Assembly (NCBI GenBank): GCA_023055355.1
Contig: JALJCS010000001.1
Location: 71,837,381 to 71,901,380, forward strand
Reading direction: 5' to 3'
DNA length: 64,000 bases
Source: Agelaius tricolor
Taxonomy: Eukaryota > Chordata > Aves > Passeriformes > Icteridae
Positions within the stretch are counted from its first letter, which is position 1; the number at the start of each line of letters is the position of its first letter. The translations under genes and the position numbers were made by a program. The notes beneath the pieces are model-generated. The model did not search any database. It had not been told where the DNA came from and was given only the letters and a program-made list of their open reading frames with translations. Shown here one piece after another: positions 59,036-64,000 of this stretch.

Positions 59036-59520
59036 ATCACAGAATCATAAAGTTGTTAAGGGGTTAGAAAAGACCTCCAAGATCAAGTGCAAGTGTTAAC
59101 CTAGCACCACTGTGTTCATCAGTAAACCCTATGCCCAAGTGATAGATCCACACACCTTCTGAACATTTCCAGGGTTGGTGATTCCACCACTTCCCTGGGC
59201 AGGCTATTCCAATGTCTGACCATCCTTTCAGTGAAGAAATTTTTCCTAATATCCAATGTAAACTTCCCCTGGCACAACTTGAGGCCATTTTTGTCAAGCT
59301 GTTCCAGTGTTTAACATTTTCATTATGTGAAAAGAATGTATCGTAACTTTTTCCTGCAGTCCATTTTCACTGTGTGTCTCTGCAAAGAGCCTGTTTCTTC
59401 TGTCAGTCACTCATTAGGACATGGGAGATTTCAGTGAATCCCCCCTATTACCTTCTGTTTCCCAGCTGAATAAACCAAATACCTTCAGCCTCCCTCTATA
59501 GGTTGGATGCTCCAGATCAC
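59036..59520 (-). mobile_element. CR1 LINE 3' copy
   Basis: ATCACAGAATCATAAAGTTG, GAAAAGACCTCCAAGATCAA, GTGTTAACCTAGCACCACTG, ACATTTCCAGGGTTGGTGAT, CCACCACTTCCCTGGGCAG, GACCATCCTTTCAGTGAAG and TTTTTCCTAATATCCAATGT: a good match to the common avian CR1 3' region up to about 59285. Beyond that similarity is weaker but still CR1-like (CCCAGCTGAATAAACCAAAT and 'ACCTTCAGCCTCCCTCTATA' parallel the CR1 segment 'ctgaacaaccccagttccttcagcc'). The right boundary is uncertain; a phrase at 59728-59760 (CCCTGTGGGAGACTGTG) hints at still more. Confidence 0.85.
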
Positions 59521-60021
59521 TACGACAGCACACTGAATTCTGTTCTGTTGCCTTCCCCCAGGACCTTTCTTGCAAAGCTTTTTGTTGGAGTAGCAACCCT
59601 GTCCTACAGGTGGTCAGTTATTCCCCCAATTTTTTCAATTTGCTGTAATCACAAATTTACCAAATTCATCCAGTTTATCTGCAGTTTTTCTGTCCAGCCA
59701 TCCAGCCACACGCCCTTGTTCTGTCTGCAAGGACCCTGTGGGAGACTGTGAAAAGGACTTGCTAAAAACAAGGAGAAAAAACAATCACTTCTGTCCTGTC
59801 ATTCTCAGAGACCTTCTCCTCACAGAAAGCAATGGGGTCAGTACAGCAAGATTTAACCCTGTAAATCCAGTTGAGCTGTTCTCAGTCACCTTTGTGTCCT
59901 TCATGCACATGGAAACCGCTTCCTGAGAGACTTCCTGCAGCCATCTCTGGCAAGAACTGAGACTGGCAGCCAGTTACACCTTGATTTTTTTTCAGGTAGG
60001 ATAAACTATTATCCCTTTTTA
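59521..60021. other. Unassigned DNA, possibly CR1-derived in part
   Basis: May continue the CR1 to the left in decayed form: CCCTGTGGGAGACTGTGAAA at about 59734 resembles the reverse complement of a LINE reverse transcriptase segment, but at a spacing that would require an internal deletion. No intact frame or gene. Confidence 0.4.
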
Positions 60022-60077
60022 ATTTTATTTTATTTTATTTTATTTTATTTTATTTTATTTTATTTTATTTTATTTTA
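60022..60077. repeat. (ATTTT)11 pentamer microsatellite
   Basis: Eleven perfect ATTTT units. A pure array of this length is likely polymorphic. Confidence 0.97.
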
Positions 60078-60845
60078 TGCAATCCACAGGGAAACCCCGA
60101 TGGCCACAATCTTTTAAAGGTGATAGAAAGTGGCTTCAGTGAAGCTGGTCAACTCCCACAGCACCATAAAAAACATGTAGTATAGAATTAAATCTATAAT
60201 TACATTTTCAAAGGGAGCTCAGAAATATCTTTCCCCTTAGCCAGAGCTTGTATAGAATTAAGTCAGCAGATTCAAAGCAGGGAAGCTCTCCCTCCTTCCC
60301 TTCCATATCACAATTATTAAAGTACTATATTCTACCTATTACTAAGAAATAAAGGAGGATATAAGGGCTAAAAATAAAACCAAAAGGGTTTAATTTTAAA
60401 AAATAATCAGAATTTTAGAAATAAATTGAAGAATGTAAAGTAGGAAAAGCTTTGGAGAGACCAAGAATAACATTCTCCTGGAAAATTTTCGGAAGCCAAA
60501 CTGGAAGTGAGCAGCAAAACAAACTGACCCATGAGCTCCTGTTGGCCTCCAGCAGGCAGCATGGCTCTCTTCATTGGAGGAGTAAGAAAAGAGTAGATGA
60601 GCTGCCCTTGTTGTTCCTTTTGCATAGCTGCCAATGGTGCAGCAGACAAGTGTGTTCCTAAGTCTCCATGCTGCACAGAACTCAGATTAAAACCAGATTT
60701 TTTTTTTAATTTTCATGGCTGTTTTTTCCATCTTCTATTCATTCCTATTTTATTTCTCCCCTTTTCTGTGAAATTTGTTGATTTTCTTTTACCCTGAATT
60801 ATTTTTAAATTTCTTTTTAATAGCTTTCCTGGCATGCTCTTTGCT

Positions 60846-60893
60846 TATTCTGTGGTACCCAGAATATTCTGGGTACAGGGATATTCTGTGGTA
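60846..60893. repeat. 22-bp perfect palindrome with flanking direct repeats
   Basis: GTACCCAGAAT immediately followed by its exact reverse complement (60855-60876). The 12-mer TATTCTGTGGTA occurs at 60846-60857 and again at 60882-60893, so the second copy repeats the left edge of the palindrome. Confidence 0.9.
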
Positions 60894-63044
60894 TCTCCAG
60901 CACAGCATTCCACCTGCTGGCTTGTCTTCTATTTAACAGTCTCCAGACGTACAGACTCATGGGGCACTAACGCAGATAAACTTTATTGCATGCCTGGAGC
61001 TCCACAGCATTATTGTAACACAAAAAAATAATACTGTGCCATAATGGTTGAGAAAATGTATTCCTATTACAAGGGAAAGTTACTGAGACAGTTTCCTAAG
61101 GCAATTTGCAAATTCATCAGTTGGGAGACTCTGCAGTTGGCTAGCCAATCTTCAAGTCTGGACAGACAGAACTAGTGAAACACCTCTGATTATTTCTGCA
61201 CAGTCTCTTTTCCTGATTGTTCACAGGCAGAAAATTCAGTCGGATCCTTGTTATCCTGTCTCGATTTCTGCCCACCTTCCAAACAACTCTACTTTTGTTT
61301 CCCATTGGAAACAGGTTTATCAATCCCCCTTCTGCCTCCAGAGCTAAATCCTCTCCAGGATCAGGTCTGAAGTTAATTCCTCACTCTCCAGTGTGTGCTC
61401 ACAGCCATGAGTTGCAGCCATCCTCACTCCCTGGCTCAGAGGGAGTTGCTGTTCTGTTCCCTGAGCACTGCCAGGATTTATGGGAACAATCTCTTTTATT
61501 GCCTTCTGTCCCATTTTAACACCAGCCTCAGAGATGGAGACCCACAGTTTGAGAAACGTCCCTGTCATGTGTCAATATTCTGCTTTTTGAGATTCTCTTT
61601 CAGTTCCTGCTCTCTTACACATCAAACTTCAGGAATGACAGTTTATGCCAGACCTGCCAGGGCTCTTTCATTCAGTGCAGCACAAGTGCTGCTCTTGATT
61701 TCAGCAGCATGTTAAGTTTTCAGGCACCTTCAGTTTGGTCTGTCATGCTAAGTATCCCCATAAACACCTGGGAGCCAGCTTTATTGCTTCCCCACCTTCT
61801 AAGATCTCCTCTATATGATAATTGCCAAAAAAAAGACGAGTTAAGTTCTGCCAGCACAACAGCCTCATTTCCGTGGCCAAAAGGCTTATGGTTTGGAGGA
61901 GATGTGTGGTTTATTCTGTCATACTGGGGTATAGATATTTGCAGGGCAGGAAACCAGGCAGCATCTGGCAAATAAGAGAGTTGGGGCACCTGAACCAAAG
62001 TGGTGCTAATGCCCTCTGCATGTCACATTACCTGAGTCACACACACTCAGCCAACATTTGAGTGTGTGTGGAAAAGTTTGTCCTGTATGCTCAGGTACAG
62101 GATGGATAAACAAGGCTTGGCTGGGCAGCCATCCACAAATCTGCATATCCATCACAGCTCTGTTCCCCTTGACTGCTCCAGAGCCATGAAACCACCAGGC
62201 TGCAGAAAGCCTTAGCTCCTTCACCAGAGCAGCAGTCCCAGCCCTCGTCCCTCCCAGTTCCCTGGTGACTCCTAAAAACCCTTTCTGCAGCCTCTCCTGC
62301 AACCTCCTCCCATAGCACAAGCAGCCCAAGGGACACTCAGGGAGAAATAAAACTCAGAAGCCTCCTCCCCATGCCCAGATCCCTGAGGATCTAAATTACT
62401 GCATGTGCTCTGAGCTTCTCCACCACCCAAAGACTGCAGGAAGAGCCTCCCACCCACAGCTCCCAGAGGAGCCAGCTGCAGATGAGGGGGATGCAGGATC
62501 TGTAGAACTAGCAGTGCTAATGCCGGGTGCTAACACAGGGGAAGAACTGGAATTGGCAAACCTTCCTAGCAAAGGGATTTTCCTGCATCAGTCAATGTGT
62601 TAAACACCAAAGAAACAACATTTGACTACAGGAGGAAACGTTTTATAAACTAAAATTCTTTCTTTATTGCAAGAGAGATATGGTTATTATCCAGCCTCCT
62701 CTGATTCCTCAGAGAATCATAGGGGGTTGTTTCCATTTTCTGGTGATGCTGATTGTTTTTCATCTTCCCAGAAATATGTCTGCTAACTTCTGTCATCCCC
62801 TTGATGTGAAGTTTCTTGGCATCACTGCTCAGCAGCGTGGTTTAATGAGAGGGAAGAGCTGGAGTTACCCACTGGCACATGCTCTCAGTCCTTCTCCAAC
62901 TTCTCTTTAGATTGAATCAATTTCTGTTATGCCAGATATTAAATTGCTCTGAATTTTACACTTGGCCAATTCTATTATTCTCTCTCTTGCATTTTTTCAA
63001 AAAAACAGTTGGCTACTCTAAAAAAGTCTTATGCTATTTGTATG

Positions 63045-63085
63045 GTGTATAGATTATACACTGTGCACAATTAACTTAGTGCACA
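63045..63085. repeat. Two small adjacent hairpins
   Basis: GTGTATA-GAT-TATACAC (63045-63061) followed directly by TGTGCAC (63062-63068) and GTGCACA (63079-63085). Short stems; chance is a reasonable explanation. Confidence 0.7.
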
Positions 63086-64000
63086 AATATCCAACCAGGT
63101 CATCAGAAACCAGTAACTGGGAATTAGAATTGGAATATATATAACAAAACAGCCAACAGGGTCACTAAAGAAAACCCTGGTGCCAGAAGGGGGGACCACA
63201 GCCAAGGGTGACAGTGCAGCCAAGGAAATGTCCCCAGCCCATGAAACATGATGGAGTCACAAATACCAGCTCTTTGGTGTTTCTTCCCTCATGGAAAAGC
63301 TGTAGGTCAAGTGTAAGAATGGCTGTGCTGGGACATGCAGCAGGGATGGGGAATTGTGGGGTTTAGGTTCTGGAGCTGTGACATTCCTGCTGGGAGCAGT
63401 TCTGTGTGATACTCAGTGCTGCTCACCCGCAGCAGCTCTCACCTGTGACCTCCTGGGACTGAGCATCCTGCCACTTACAAGCCCTGTGGAAGGCACCAGG
63501 ACAGCATGAAGGACTCCAGGAGCACAGATCAACAGATCAATAGATCAATGCCCAGCAGCAGGAGCAGCAGGGTGGAAGGGCTGCCTGCTCTCACCCGCAG
63601 TGCAGGCGATGCTCTGCCGCCTCCTCGGCAGCTGCCCAAAGCAAGGCAAGGCTCTGCTCCCCACCTAAGCTGTCTCAGACCCCACTAAACCTTTGCAGCA
63701 CCCTAAACCCACACTGAGCTTGCTGATGTCACTCAGCTCTGTACTCTTGTCCTTTCCCCAAACTTGCAGCAAGCCCTTCCTTTCTTCCTGAACCAAGTCT
63801 GCTGCTACAGCAAAAGTGAGTTTTGTCATCCTTTGGATATCATCCTAAGGCAGTTTATCTCATTCCTGCCTGCAGTGCTGAAAAGCCTTGAAATGGCTCC
63901 TCTCCAAAATGAAGCTAAAAGGATATTTTCCTCTGCTGAGGAACTGAGTGAAAGATTACTGAATGGCTCCTGCAATTTTTGTTGGTTTTGGCAGCGTAGC

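Larger units (their letters stand above)
60078..64000. other. Unassigned non-coding DNA to window end
   Basis: No CR1, LTR or known gene recognised in about 3.9 kb. Overlapping frames on both strands at 61.2-62.5 kb (up to 107 codons) come from a more GC-balanced patch and have no domain. A 22-bp palindrome at 60855 and small hairpins at 63045-63085 are listed separately. Confidence 0.55.

Noticed and set aside
1..64000. Bacterial-style features: operons, CRISPR arrays, phage, integrons
   Set aside because: The sequence is vertebrate in character, with CR1 LINEs and LTRs. No dense coding, spaced direct repeats of CRISPR type or ribosome-binding sites occur.

Overview
The window looks like nuclear DNA from a bird, most likely a songbird. 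The main evidence is about twenty decayed pieces of CR1 retrotransposon, most of them 5'-truncated 3' ends, many closing with the CR1 octamer (AATCATAG / ATTCTATGA). A solo retroviral LTR at 56.6-57.0 kb also matches what I recall of an abundant songbird ERVL-type LTR. The sequence is AT-rich by eye and vertebrate intergenic or intronic in texture. No species was identified and no database search was possible.

I found no host protein-coding gene, rRNA, tRNA, CRISPR array or operon. The longest open frames (up to about 158 codons) are either CR1 protein fossils, translations of simple repeats, or chance frames lacking a recognisable domain. I cannot exclude small exons of a large gene or a non-coding RNA gene. 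No undescribed functional system is evident.

Layout: 0-5 kb is AT-rich and contains one possible LTR fragment near 2.1-2.4 kb. From 5 to 34 kb there are scattered CR1 pieces on both strands, including a ~540-bp copy at 23 kb, a copy at 29.8-30.4 kb with a greatly expanded terminal repeat, a very diverged CR1-like C-terminal frame at 11.3 kb, and a large TCTCC/CCTCC pentamer tract at 31.2-31.4 kb. From 34.1 to 44.0 kb is almost 10 kb with no repeat I recognise. From 44 to 53 kb there are more CR1 pieces, a striking inverted repeat (46-bp identical arms about 800 bp apart) around a CR1 and a GATATA-like microsatellite, and a CpG-rich LTR-like block at 48.1-48.8 kb. From 56.6 to 59.5 kb is a pile-up: a solo LTR, an old ~890-bp CR1, a second CpG-rich LTR-like piece, and two CR1s end to end. 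From 60 to 64 kb is mostly unassigned, with an ATTTT array and a 22-bp perfect palindrome.

The most useful leads are the 46.5-47.3 kb inverted repeat, the paired perfect hairpins at 13.6 kb, the CpG-retaining LTR-like blocks at 48 and 58.6 kb, and the expanded CR1 tail at 29.8 kb.
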